Source: an uncultured Clostridia bacterium
Lineage (GTDB): Bacteria > Bacillota > Clostridia > Oscillospirales > Ruminococcaceae
Direction of reading: 5' to 3'
Assembly (NCBI GenBank): GCA_947165805.1
Contig: CAMVBT010000179.1
Location: forward strand, 1-5,482
Length of the DNA: 5,482 nt
Position numbers and translations under genes: made by a program. A model generated the notes under the pieces. The model was not told the origin of the DNA, made no database searches, and worked only from the letters and a program-made list of their open reading frames with translations. This document shows, piece after piece, positions 1-5,482 of this stretch. Each line of letters begins with the position of its first letter. Position 1 is the stretch's first letter.

Positions 1-762
1 CAGCCCGCAGAGGAGACAGACAAAGGCGCGAATATAATGATAAATACGGGTCTGCTGAACGATGTACGGTTATTTCTTGCGGGGCACACCTATCCGTGGT
101 TCCCCGCGGGTACGATCGGCATACGGCAGGGCCCTGTTATGGCGTCTGCCGACCGTTTTTCTGTACGCATTACGGGAAAAGGTTGTCATGCAGCCGACCC
201 CGACATGGGTATTGACCCGATACCCGCATTGGGTGCCGTCATTTCCGCTTTTCAGACCATAGTCAGCCGTCGGCTCGATCCGTTTGACCGGGCTGTGGTT
301 TCGATCACAAGAGTACAGTCGGGAAACACATGGAATGTGATACCCGAGACCGCCTTGATCGAGGGTACTGTCCGTGCTATGAAGGAGACTGTCCGCGGCG
401 ATATTCGTCAGAGTCTGGAACAGCTTGCCGTGAATACCGCAAAGGCTTACGGCTGTACGGCGACATTTGAATATGAGAATGGTCCCGATGTTTTGTTCAA
501 CAATGCAGGGGTATGCGAAACTGCTAAGGCAATAGCCGGAGAAGTGGGATTAAAAGTCGAGGAAAATCCGCCCACAATGATCGCCGAGGATTTCAGCAGA
601 TATTTAAAGCTCGCCCCCGGAGCTCTGTTCCGTATCGGAACGGGCGGCGGGTACGACAATCATCATCCGTTGTTTACTGCCAACCCCGCGGCATTGCTGC
701 CTGCCGCAAGATTCTTTGCCAAGCTGGCGGAGAAGGAATTAAATTATTTGACCTCAAAATGA
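1..762 (+). CDS. M20D-family amidohydrolase (N-acyl-amino-acid / hippurate hydrolase type), 5'-truncated by window edge
   Basis: The frame is open from base 1 and ends at TGA 760-762, giving 253 residues of a protein that is usually about 380-400 long; roughly the first third is missing. The ATG at 37 is internal, because the residues before it read QPAEE, the M20D motif carrying the catalytic Glu and a metal-ligand Glu. Then follow AGHTYP (His at residue 29, a metal ligand), a dimerisation-domain signature GKGCHAADPD with the conserved His at residue 63, the DPI and NVIPE motifs, AEDF near residue 195, and the C-terminal HHPLF with the last conserved His. Family members are cytoplasmic, two-metal enzymes that release free amino acids from N-acyl or N-aroyl amino acids, sometimes from small peptides or auxin conjugates. 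Substrate cannot be read from sequence. The downstream transporter has its own promoter, so co-function with amino acid uptake is only inference. The family call is firm; the exact substrate is not. Confidence 0.94.
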   Translation, partial: QPAEETDKGANIMINTGLLNDVRLFLAGHTYPWFPAGTIGIRQGPVMASADRFSVRITGKGCHAADPDMGIDPIPALGAVISAFQTIVSRRLDPFDRAVVSITRVQSGNTWNVIPETALIEGTVRAMKETVRGDIRQSLEQLAVNTAKAYGCTATFEYENGPDVLFNNAGVCETAKAIAGEVGLKVEENPPTMIAEDFSRYLKLAPGALFRIGTGGGYDNHHPLFTANPAALLPAARFFAKLAEKELNYLTSK

Positions 763-1144
763 AGTAACGGCATTCGAAGAGCACATAATAATCTATCATC
801 TTTCACTCCAACTACCGAACCTGACCCTGCTCGGTATGGTAGCGCAGAATGAGTCGCTGTCGATATCAAAAAACTTACGCTGGAGAATGTAAAGGCGTAT
901 GCGGGAGGGAACTTATATAAGCCATAACTCAGCATACTGCTATGAATACAAAAACAGACAATATATAATATACTCAACTTTTCCACTTGGCAGAAAACCT
1001 TTTATTCATGGGCTTCCCGTTTGCGGGATCCCTGAGAAGCGTCTTTGCGTTTTATTTGATGAACTGCTTTATTCAAGCGGTTTGACGATTGAATTTGGTG
1101 TGGGAAGGTTGAGTAAATAATATTCATAATTTTTGCGTTTTCTA
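763..1144. other. Intergenic stretch, no convincing gene; possible decayed coding remnants
   Basis: No gene I would call is present here. Two short open stretches look more coding-like than chance. In frame 2, positions 752-886 are open with no usable start and read in part NEVTAFEEHIIIYHLSLQL. In frame 1, positions 853-927 read in part VDIKKLTLENVKAYAGG before TAA. A single-base shift near 850 would join them, which is what an eroded gene would look like, but I do not recognise the protein. A 5-bp hairpin, TCCCG-TTTG-CGGGA, lies at 1015-1028; it has no following T-run and so is not a convincing terminator. No tRNA, riboswitch or strong terminator for the upstream amidohydrolase gene was seen. 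From about 1111 the sequence becomes A+T rich ahead of the promoter. Confidence 0.4.
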
Positions 1145-1173
1145 TTGCAAATCAAACTATAATATAGTATAAT
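1145..1173 (+). promoter_or_regulatory. Sigma-A type promoter for the transporter operon
   Basis: A -35 box TTGCAA (1145-1150) and a perfect -10 box TATAAT (1168-1173) are separated by 17 bases, the ideal spacing. An A+T-rich stretch lies just upstream. Transcription should begin near 1180, leaving a leader of about 54 bases before the start codon at 1234. A second TATAAT at 1158-1163 lies too close to the -35 box to pair with it. The position directly before a long two-gene operon supports the call. Confidence 0.8.
1156..1168. promoter_or_regulatory. 13-base dyad (ACTATA-A-TATAGT) inside the promoter spacer, possible operator
   Basis: A perfect 6+6 inverted repeat is centred on A1162, between the -35 and -10 boxes, and its last base overlaps the -10 box. 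A dimeric repressor bound here would block RNA polymerase. However, A+T-rich palindromes arise easily in such sequence and I do not recognise the site as that of a known regulator. Confidence 0.3.
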
Positions 1174-1220
1174 AATAGGTGAAACAGTAAATTTCGGAGA
1201 GGAATATATTTTTCTCAGCG

Positions 1221-1227
1221 AAGGAGG
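1221..1227 (+). promoter_or_regulatory. Strong ribosome binding site for the receptor-permease gene
   Basis: AAGGAGG lies 6 bases before ATG 1234 and fixes that start. A weak 6-bp hairpin with one G-T pair (1199-1204 with 1211-1216) sits just upstream and would leave the site exposed. The GGAGAGG at 1196-1202 is also site-like but has no start codon at a useful distance. Confidence 0.85.
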
Positions 1228-1233
1228 AACAAT

Positions 1234-4200
1234 ATGCGAAAAAAGGCAAAGAAAGTTGATATTATCATAATAGCGGTCATACTGCTGATGATAATAGGCG
1301 GGATAGTGCTGGCAGTGCTGCCGCAGAAGAATCAGCACCAGCAGACCGGAAACACGACGGTCGCCGCCGACACAGACGGCGATGGGACTGTCACCTATAA
1401 GGACTACATAGGCAAGAGAATCGGGATAATAACGGGTACTAATTTTGAAACTCCGACGCTGGAATACTTTCCAAACAGCGAGTACCTTTATTTCAACAGC
1501 TATTCCGATATAGGCGCTGCCCTCACCCAAAACAAAATAGACGGCTTTCTCGGCGATGAACCGGCACTCAGGATGATACATACCGAGCAGCCGCAGATCG
1601 GTTATCTGAACGAACTGATAACGCACGATAACTACGCCTTCGGATTTCAGAAGAACAATGCCGGAGCCGATGACATCAGAGAGAAATTTAATCGGATGAT
1701 CGCTGAACTGTCATCTGACGGAACACTTGATGATATGAAGGCAAAGTGGTTCGGCAATGACGAGAGTCGAAAGGTCGTGGATCTTACCGGATTTACGGGC
1801 GAGAACGGGATCCTGAATGTCGTGACCACCTCCACGGACGTGCCTTTCTCATATATCAAGGACAATCAGACCGTGGGTTTTTCGATAGAACTTGTCGAAA
1901 GGTTCTGCCGGAAGTACGGTTATACGCCTAATATTGAAGATACCGATTTTTCCGCAAGGATCCCCGGTCTTGTTTCGGGGAAATACGATATGTGCGCTTC
2001 CTCGCTTACCGTGACGGAAGAACGCAAAGAATCCATCAATTTCTCCGAGCCTATCTATAATGGAGGCATAGCGTTCGCGGTAAGGACTTCGGATAATGCG
2101 GGTTCGGACAGCCGCGCTCCCGCCGACACGGACGGCGACGGAACTGTCACCTATAAGGACTATATAGGAAAGAGGATCGGCATAAAGACAGGTTCGAGCT
2201 TTGAGGCGATAACCTTTGAGTATTTTCCTGACAGCGAATATGTGTATATGGAAAGCACAAGCGATCTGGCTGTCGCTCTGGAGCAGAATAAGATAGACGC
2301 GTTCATGGAAGATGAACCTGTCATGCGTATGCTGAATGCCGAAAACAGCAATCTGGATCACATAAAACAGCCGATCGTGGACGATGATTATTCGTTTATG
2401 TTCCAGAAAGGAAATGAAAGAGCCGATAAGCTTCGTCAACAGTTCAATGAAATGGTGTCGGAGCTTAACGAAAGCGGCAAGCTTTCCGAAATGACGGGAA
2501 AATGGTTTTCCAACGATGATTCTGTCAAGACCTTTGACAGAACGCCTTCATCGGGTGAGAACGGTGAAATAGTCGCCGCGGGCTGGCCGGACAATGTTCC
2601 GTTCTCTTATTATCTGAACAATGAATATACCGGTTTTGCCGTGGAGCTTATAACGATATTCGGGCAGAAATACGGTTACAGTGTAAAATTTGAGCAGCCA
2701 AACCTTGCGGCGGTGGTCGCAGGCGTTACCTCCGGACTGTATGATATAGGTATCGGCAGTATTTCCGTTACCGAGGAGCGGAAGGAAAGCGCAAACTTCT
2801 CCGATACTGTGTATAAGGGCGGAGTAATGCTTGCGGTAAGGGCTTCTGATATCGCCGTACAGGGTGAGACCGCCGCGGCCGGTGTGAACGGCGGAGGCAG
2901 CACATATAAGGACTTCAACGGAAAAACACTCGGAATACTGTCCGGAAGTGCTTTCGAGCCGACTACCTTTGAGAAGTTCCCGGACAGCGAATATCTGTAC
3001 TTCAATACATATTCCGATCTGAATATAGCACTGCTCGAAAAACGCATAGACGGATATGTGGCGGACGGACCGACAGCGAGGGTAACACACAAGGAGAACA
3101 GTGATATCTCGTATCTTTCCGAGCCTCTTGCGGTTGACAGCTACTATTTTATGTACAGCAAAACGGAAGCAAAGTCACAGACGCTTCTTAAGCAGTTCAA
3201 TGAGATGCTTTCGGAAATGACATCGGACGGTACTCTCGCGGAGATGCAGGATATATGGTTCGGCGGGGACGCGAGCCTTCAGACCATCGACCGTTCCGGC
3301 ATCACAGGTGAGAACGGTATCATAACAGTCGGCACATACTCCGGAGCTCCGCCGTTCACGATGTTCGTCAGCGGGGAGCTTTCGGGAATGACTACCGACC
3401 TTATGTATCGGTTCGCGAGAAAATACGGTTATGAACCGAAATTCGAGGATACCGATGTCAACGGTTTGCTTGCGGGACTTGCCTCCGGAAAATATAATAT
3501 GCTTGCCGCGCCATTATCGAAGACACCTGAAAGGGCAGAAGCAGCAGACTTCTCCGACCCGTTCTACTCCGCGGATATCTGCCTTGCGGTAAGAACGGAG
3601 AACGCCGGCACACCGGCTTTGTCGTACAAGGATTATGTAGGCAAAAGAGTCGGCATACTGACCGGTTCGAGCTTCGAGCAGCCTACATTCGAATTTCTGC
3701 CGGACAGCGAATATTTTTACTTTGATTCATTCAGCGATCTTATTATGGCACTGGCAATGAATAAGATCGACTGCTTCATAGAAGATGAACCCCTCCTGCG
3801 GGCGGCAGCAATAGATCATTCGGAACTCAGCTATCTCCCCGAAATACTTAAAGAGGATAAATACAGCTTCTGTTTCCAGAAGAACGGCGAGAAGGCGGAG
3901 CTTCTTCAGAAGCAGTTCAATGAGATGATAGCAGAGCTGGAAGCCGACGGAACAATGGAAAGCCTGCGTAAAAAATGGTATGACGGCGATGCGGCGGCAG
4001 CAATGATAGATCGTTCCGGTATCACGGGTGAAAACGGAACTCTGAATGTCTTCGTCAATCCGCTGAACGTGCCTACTGCTATGATAGTGGACGGTGAGCT
4101 TAAAGGATACGCGGTCGAGCTTATGACGATGTTCTGTCGGAAATACGGCTATGACTGCAAATATGAACAGGCAAACATAAGCTCCGGTCTTGCGGGCATT

Positions 4201-5079
4201 GCGTCGGGTATATACGATGTGGGCGCAAACAATGTGACAGTGACTCCGGAAAGAGAAGAAAGCGTGCGTTTTTCCGATCCGATCTATTACGGCGGTATCT
4301 CTCTCGCGGTAAGAAAGTCCGACATTTATAAAAGCGCGAGCGCGGCTGCTGCCGAAAATACGGGAGCGGAAAATATACCGGGGTTTTTTGACAGCATCGC
4401 GCTCAGCTTCGAGAAGAACTTTATCCGCGAAAACCGTTGGGAGCTCATTGCTGAGGGCATCGGCACCACCTGCCTGATAACCGTGATGTCCGCAATTTTC
4501 GGCTCGGTGCTGGCATTCCTTGTGTGTATGTTCCGCCGCACTGGCAGCAGGCTTGCGAACGGCATCAGCAATGTCTATGTGAAGCTCCTGCAGGGGACTC
4601 CGATAGTCGTACTGCTGATGATACTCTACTATGTGGTACTCGGCAAATCCGGGTTTGAAGCGGTGTGGGTCGCAGTCATCGGCTTTACGTTGAACTTCGG
4701 CGCGTACGCGTCCGAGATAATGCGCTCCGGTATCGAGGGCATTGACGTCGGTCAGCGTGAAGCGGCGCTGGCTCTCGGATATACCGAAAATCAGTCATTT
4801 TTCAAGTTCATATTCCCTCAGGCGGCTGTAAGGTTCCTGCCGGTATATAGGGGCGAGATAGTCTCGCTGCTGAAAAGCACCTCGATAGTCGGCTACATCG
4901 CAATTCAGGACCTCACGAAAATGAGCGACATTATCCGGAGCCGCACCTATGAAGCGTTCTTCCCGCTGATAGCAACGGCGATAATCTACTTCGTGCTTGC
5001 TTGGATAATATCGTTGATGCTGAAATTGGTTCTGAAAGCCGTTGACAAGAGAAGCAGGAAAAGAGGTACATCAAAATGA
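1234..5079 (+). CDS. Four-receptor amino acid ABC importer: signal anchor, four tandem permuted SBP modules, permease domain
   Basis: This 1281-residue protein is predicted to be the membrane subunit of a polar amino acid ABC importer with its receptors built in. Residues 9-29 form a hydrophobic anchor after a basic MRKKAKK start. There is no lipobox Cys and no obvious signal peptidase site, so the modules stay tethered outside the membrane. Four type 3 solute-binding modules follow at residues 55-284, 307-536, 558-787 and 798-1027. Each is exactly 230 residues, and pairs are about 48-49 % identical by hand count (three pairs counted). Each starts with the lobe-2 half (YKDYxGKRxGI, KIDxFxxDEP, DGT...KWF) and ends with the lobe-1 half (GENG, VPFSY, ELxxxFxRKYGY, TxER, FSxPxY, AVR). 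Residues about 1051-1270 are the permease, with EAA loop E1176-P1195. The start is set by the AAGGAGG site. Lactococcal GlnP, with two fused receptors on one permease, is the closest familiar design. The amino acid class is well supported; the exact ligands are unknown. Confidence 0.95.
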   Translation: MRKKAKKVDIIIIAVILLMIIGGIVLAVLPQKNQHQQTGNTTVAADTDGDGTVTYKDYIGKRIGIITGTNFETPTLEYFPNSEYLYFNSYSDIGAALTQNKIDGFLGDEPALRMIHTEQPQIGYLNELITHDNYAFGFQKNNAGADDIREKFNRMIAELSSDGTLDDMKAKWFGNDESRKVVDLTGFTGENGILNVVTTSTDVPFSYIKDNQTVGFSIELVERFCRKYGYTPNIEDTDFSARIPGLVSGKYDMCASSLTVTEERKESINFSEPIYNGGIAFAVRTSDNAGSDSRAPADTDGDGTVTYKDYIGKRIGIKTGSSFEAITFEYFPDSEYVYMESTSDLAVALEQNKIDAFMEDEPVMRMLNAENSNLDHIKQPIVDDDYSFMFQKGNERADKLRQQFNEMVSELNESGKLSEMTGKWFSNDDSVKTFDRTPSSGENGEIVAAGWPDNVPFSYYLNNEYTGFAVELITIFGQKYGYSVKFEQPNLAAVVAGVTSGLYDIGIGSISVTEERKESANFSDTVYKGGVMLAVRASDIAVQGETAAAGVNGGGSTYKDFNGKTLGILSGSAFEPTTFEKFPDSEYLYFNTYSDLNIALLEKRIDGYVADGPTARVTHKENSDISYLSEPLAVDSYYFMYSKTEAKSQTLLKQFNEMLSEMTSDGTLAEMQDIWFGGDASLQTIDRSGITGENGIITVGTYSGAPPFTMFVSGELSGMTTDLMYRFARKYGYEPKFEDTDVNGLLAGLASGKYNMLAAPLSKTPERAEAADFSDPFYSADICLAVRTENAGTPALSYKDYVGKRVGILTGSSFEQPTFEFLPDSEYFYFDSFSDLIMALAMNKIDCFIEDEPLLRAAAIDHSELSYLPEILKEDKYSFCFQKNGEKAELLQKQFNEMIAELEADGTMESLRKKWYDGDAAAAMIDRSGITGENGTLNVFVNPLNVPTAMIVDGELKGYAVELMTMFCRKYGYDCKYEQANISSGLAGIASGIYDVGANNVTVTPEREESVRFSDPIYYGGISLAVRKSDIYKSASAAAAENTGAENIPGFFDSIALSFEKNFIRENRWELIAEGIGTTCLITVMSAIFGSVLAFLVCMFRRTGSRLANGISNVYVKLLQGTPIVVLLMILYYVVLGKSGFEAVWVAVIGFTLNFGAYASEIMRSGIEGIDVGQREAALALGYTENQSFFKFIFPQAAVRFLPVYRGEIVSLLKSTSIVGYIAIQDLTKMSDIIRSRTYEAFFPLIATAIIYFVLAWIISLMLKLVLKAVDKRSRKRGTSK
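1258..1320 (+). other. N-terminal membrane anchor (residues 9-29)
   Basis: The codons encode an unbroken run of Ile, Leu, Val, Met, Ala and Gly after the positively charged MRKKAKK, so the N-terminus should stay inside and the receptor array emerge outside. No Cys or lipobox is present, unlike free Gram-positive binding proteins, which are usually lipoproteins. Cleavage after LAVLPQ cannot be fully excluded. If it occurred, the array would still be held by the permease. Confidence 0.85.
1369..1404 (+). other. EF-hand-type calcium loop 1 (residues 46-57), before module 1
   Basis: The sequence DTDGDGTVTYKD fits the 12-residue EF-hand loop: Asp at positions 1, 3 and 5, Gly at 6, a hydrophobic residue at 8 and Asp at 12. 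It bridges the membrane anchor and the first module, and its last residues are the first residues of the module. Dockerins and other extracellular calcium modules use the same loop. The flanking helices of a true EF-hand are not evident, so calcium binding is inference from the loop alone. Confidence 0.6.
1396..2085 (+). repeat. Solute-binding module 1 (residues 55-284)
   Basis: The lobe-2 half carries YKDYIGKRIGI and KIDGFLGDEP, with D108 in the place of the Asp that binds the ligand's amino group, and ends in KWFG near 174. The lobe-1 half starts at GENG (189-192). It has the pocket aromatic F205 in VPFSY, GF at 215-216, and R264 in TEER, the usual carboxylate-binding Arg. All canonical pocket residues of the family are present, so this half-pair can be expected to bind an amino acid. 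The lobe order is reversed relative to ordinary family members. Confidence 0.9.
2125..2160 (+). other. EF-hand-type calcium loop 2 (residues 298-309), before module 2
   Basis: The peptide is the same DTDGDGTVTYKD as before module 1. The 36 bases differ at only three silent third positions from those at 1369-1404. The identity extends to 21 residues (45-65 against 297-317), well above the roughly 49 % identity of modules 1 and 2 overall. The linkers before modules 3 and 4 have no acidic loop. Confidence 0.6.
2152..2841 (+). repeat. Solute-binding module 2 (residues 307-536)
   Basis: This module aligns with module 1 without gaps; I count about 113 of 230 identical residues. Pocket residues are kept: D360 in MEDEP, F457 in VPFSYY, GF at 467-468 and R516 in TEER. 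The lobe-1 half begins with a more divergent strand (EIVAAGWPDN) and has FSDTVY where FSxPxY is usual, so its ligand may differ from that of module 1. Confidence 0.9.
2905..3594 (+). repeat. Solute-binding module 3 (residues 558-787), divergent pocket
   Basis: The 230-residue frame is kept, but pocket and hinge positions drift. D611 is kept in ADGP, where the other modules have DEP. The usual KW is IW (DIWFG). F708 is kept in PPFTM. The GF pair is GM at 718-719, and YD in the lobe-1 core is YN. R767 in TPER is kept. It is therefore probably still a binder of an amino-acid-like ligand, but with altered specificity. Confidence 0.88.
3625..4314 (+). repeat. Solute-binding module 4 (residues 798-1027), pocket Phe lost
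   Basis: This module is nearest the permease and follows the shortest linker (10 residues). It keeps D851 in EDEP and R1007 in TPER, but the pocket aromatic is T948 (VPTAM instead of VPFSY) and GF is GY at 958-959. KWF is KWY. By hand count it shares about 110 of 230 residues with module 3 and 111 with module 1, so it is not the product of a recent local duplication. A linker of about 23 residues rich in Ser and Ala leads to the permease. Confidence 0.88.
4384..5043 (+). other. Permease domain of the fusion (residues about 1051-1270)
   Basis: This is the membrane domain of the polar amino acid ABC permease family. About five hydrophobic segments are visible: near 1078-1100, 1117-1136, 1141-1162, 1208-1226 and 1241-1267. 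The family marker LLQGTPIVVLLMILYY precedes the third segment. The EAA loop (E1176 A A, G1182, F1190, P1195, followed by QAAVR) is the cytoplasmic helix that docks on the ATPase. Such permeases act as dimers. If this one is a homodimer, as the single permease gene suggests, each importer would carry eight receptor modules. Confidence 0.93.
5061..5066 (+). promoter_or_regulatory. Ribosome binding site for the ATPase gene, inside the permease gene
   Basis: AAGAGG lies 9 bases before ATG 5076 within the last codons of the fusion gene. The ATGA overlap of stop and start (5076-5079) points to translational coupling, which would keep ATPase and permease in step. An alternative ATG at 5082 is two codons further on and less well spaced. 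Confidence 0.6.
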
Positions 5080-5482
5080 GCATGATAAAGATTGAGCATT
5101 TAAGAAAAGAATACCCGAATGTAACTCCGCTTAAAGACGTCTGCGCAGAGATAAACAAGGGTGATGTCATCTCTGTGATAGGTCCGTCCGGAACGGGCAA
5201 ATCCACGCTGCTGCGCTGCCTCAACCAGCTTGAGGAGCCCACATCGGGAACAGTATCCATAGACGGCGAGGTGATAACCGACCCGAAATGCAATATATCG
5301 CTCGTTCGTCGCAAAATGGGAATGGTTTTCCAGTCCTTCAATCTTTTCGCAAATCTGAATATCGTTGAGAATGTCATGTCCGCGCCGGTGAACCTGCTTA
5401 AAGTACCGAAGGAACAGGCACGCAAAGAAGCCATGGAGCTTCTAAAACGTGTCGGACTTGCGGAAAAGGCGGAAAACTATCC
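5076..5482 (+). CDS. Amino acid ABC transporter ATP-binding protein (GlnQ-like), 3'-truncated by window edge
   Basis: The frame is open from ATG 5076 to the window end, giving 135 codons of a protein usually about 240-250 long. It begins MSMIKIEHLRKEY. The Walker A motif GPSGTGKST is at residues 36-44, and the Q-loop is in VFQSFNLFANL with Q86, typical of polar amino acid ABC ATPases. The signature LSGGQ, Walker B and H-loop lie beyond the edge. It is the cytoplasmic motor that would dimerise, hydrolyse ATP and drive the fused receptor-permease through its EAA loop. The 4-base overlap with the preceding gene shows that they form one operon. The family assignment is firm; whether glutamine or another amino acid is moved is not known, so no symbol is given. 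Confidence 0.95.
   Translation, partial: MSMIKIEHLRKEYPNVTPLKDVCAEINKGDVISVIGPSGTGKSTLLRCLNQLEEPTSGTVSIDGEVITDPKCNISLVRRKMGMVFQSFNLFANLNIVENVMSAPVNLLKVPKEQARKEAMELLKRVGLAEKAENY

Noticed and set aside
37..39. ATG at 37 as the start of the amidohydrolase
   Set aside because: The frame is open to base 1 and the residues before it form the conserved QPAEE motif, so the true start lies upstream of the window.
744..986. 80-residue - strand open frame with a hydrophobic start
   Set aside because: It overlaps the end of the amidohydrolase gene, lacks a convincing ribosome site, and its later part is not membrane-like or domain-like. It could be chance.
1015..1028. Hairpin TCCCG-TTTG-CGGGA as a terminator for the amidohydrolase gene
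   Set aside because: It is only 5 bp, lies 250 bases past the stop codon, and is not followed by a run of T.
899..1120. 73-residue + strand open frame in the intergenic gap
   Set aside because: There is no ribosome site at a proper distance before the ATG, no recognisable domain, and the composition is unlike the neighbouring genes. It also runs through a hairpin and overlaps the better coding-like stretch at 853-927.
1180..1233. Leader as a riboswitch or T-box
   Set aside because: From the mapped promoter the leader is only about 54 bases with one weak hairpin, too short for a known amino acid riboswitch or T-box and without their conserved cores.
1069..1626. Long - strand open frames opposite the receptor modules (also 1849-2439, 2548-3090 and 4931-5434)
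   Set aside because: They are shadows of the strong + strand genes. They recur at matching places in the repeated modules, as expected from the repeats, and show no domain of their own.
1396..4314. Tandem modules as an assembly or sequencing artefact
   Set aside because: The copies are only about half identical in protein and differ throughout in DNA, so collapse or duplication of reads cannot produce them.

Overview
The window looks like chromosomal DNA from a low-to-moderate G+C Firmicute, most likely a gut-type Clostridia (Ruminococcus or Lachnospiraceae-like). This rests on the strong AAGGAGG ribosome binding site, a textbook sigma-A promoter, frequent ATA isoleucine codons, and an amino-acid permease whose body resembles substrate-binding/permease fusions I recall from that group. 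The taxonomic call is inference; no rRNA or marker gene is present.

Layout, left to right, all genes on the + strand. (1) Positions 1-762 hold the C-terminal two thirds of an M20D-family amidohydrolase (N-acyl-amino-acid / hippurate hydrolase type), cut by the window edge. (2) Positions 763-1233 are a 471-base gap. It holds possible decayed coding fragments, then a clear promoter (TTGCAA, 17 bases, TATAAT) with a 13-base dyad in its spacer, and a ribosome binding site. (3) Positions 1234-5079 encode one 1281-residue membrane protein. It has an N-terminal signal anchor, four tandem copies of a type 3 solute-binding module, and a C-terminal permease domain of the polar amino acid (His/Glu/Gln/Arg) ABC family with its EAA loop. 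(4) From 5076, overlapping the previous stop as ATGA, runs the cognate ABC ATPase (GlnQ-like), cut by the right edge before its signature motif.

Together (3) and (4) make an ABC importer of the GlnPQ type, in which the solute receptors are covalently joined to the permease. Two features stand out. Each module is exactly 230 residues long, and all four align without gaps. The halves of each module are in permuted order: the lobe-2 half precedes the lobe-1 half. The array can therefore be read as four permuted receptors, or as three ordinary receptors plus two orphan halves at the ends that could close a ring. In addition, perfect EF-hand-type calcium loops (DxDxDG...D) sit just before modules 1 and 2 and are absent before 3 and 4. 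The ligand pockets differ: all modules keep the carboxylate-binding Arg and the amino-binding Asp, but module 4 has lost the pocket Phe and module 3 is altered at several positions. This suggests a multi-receptor uptake system for amino acids or related compounds.
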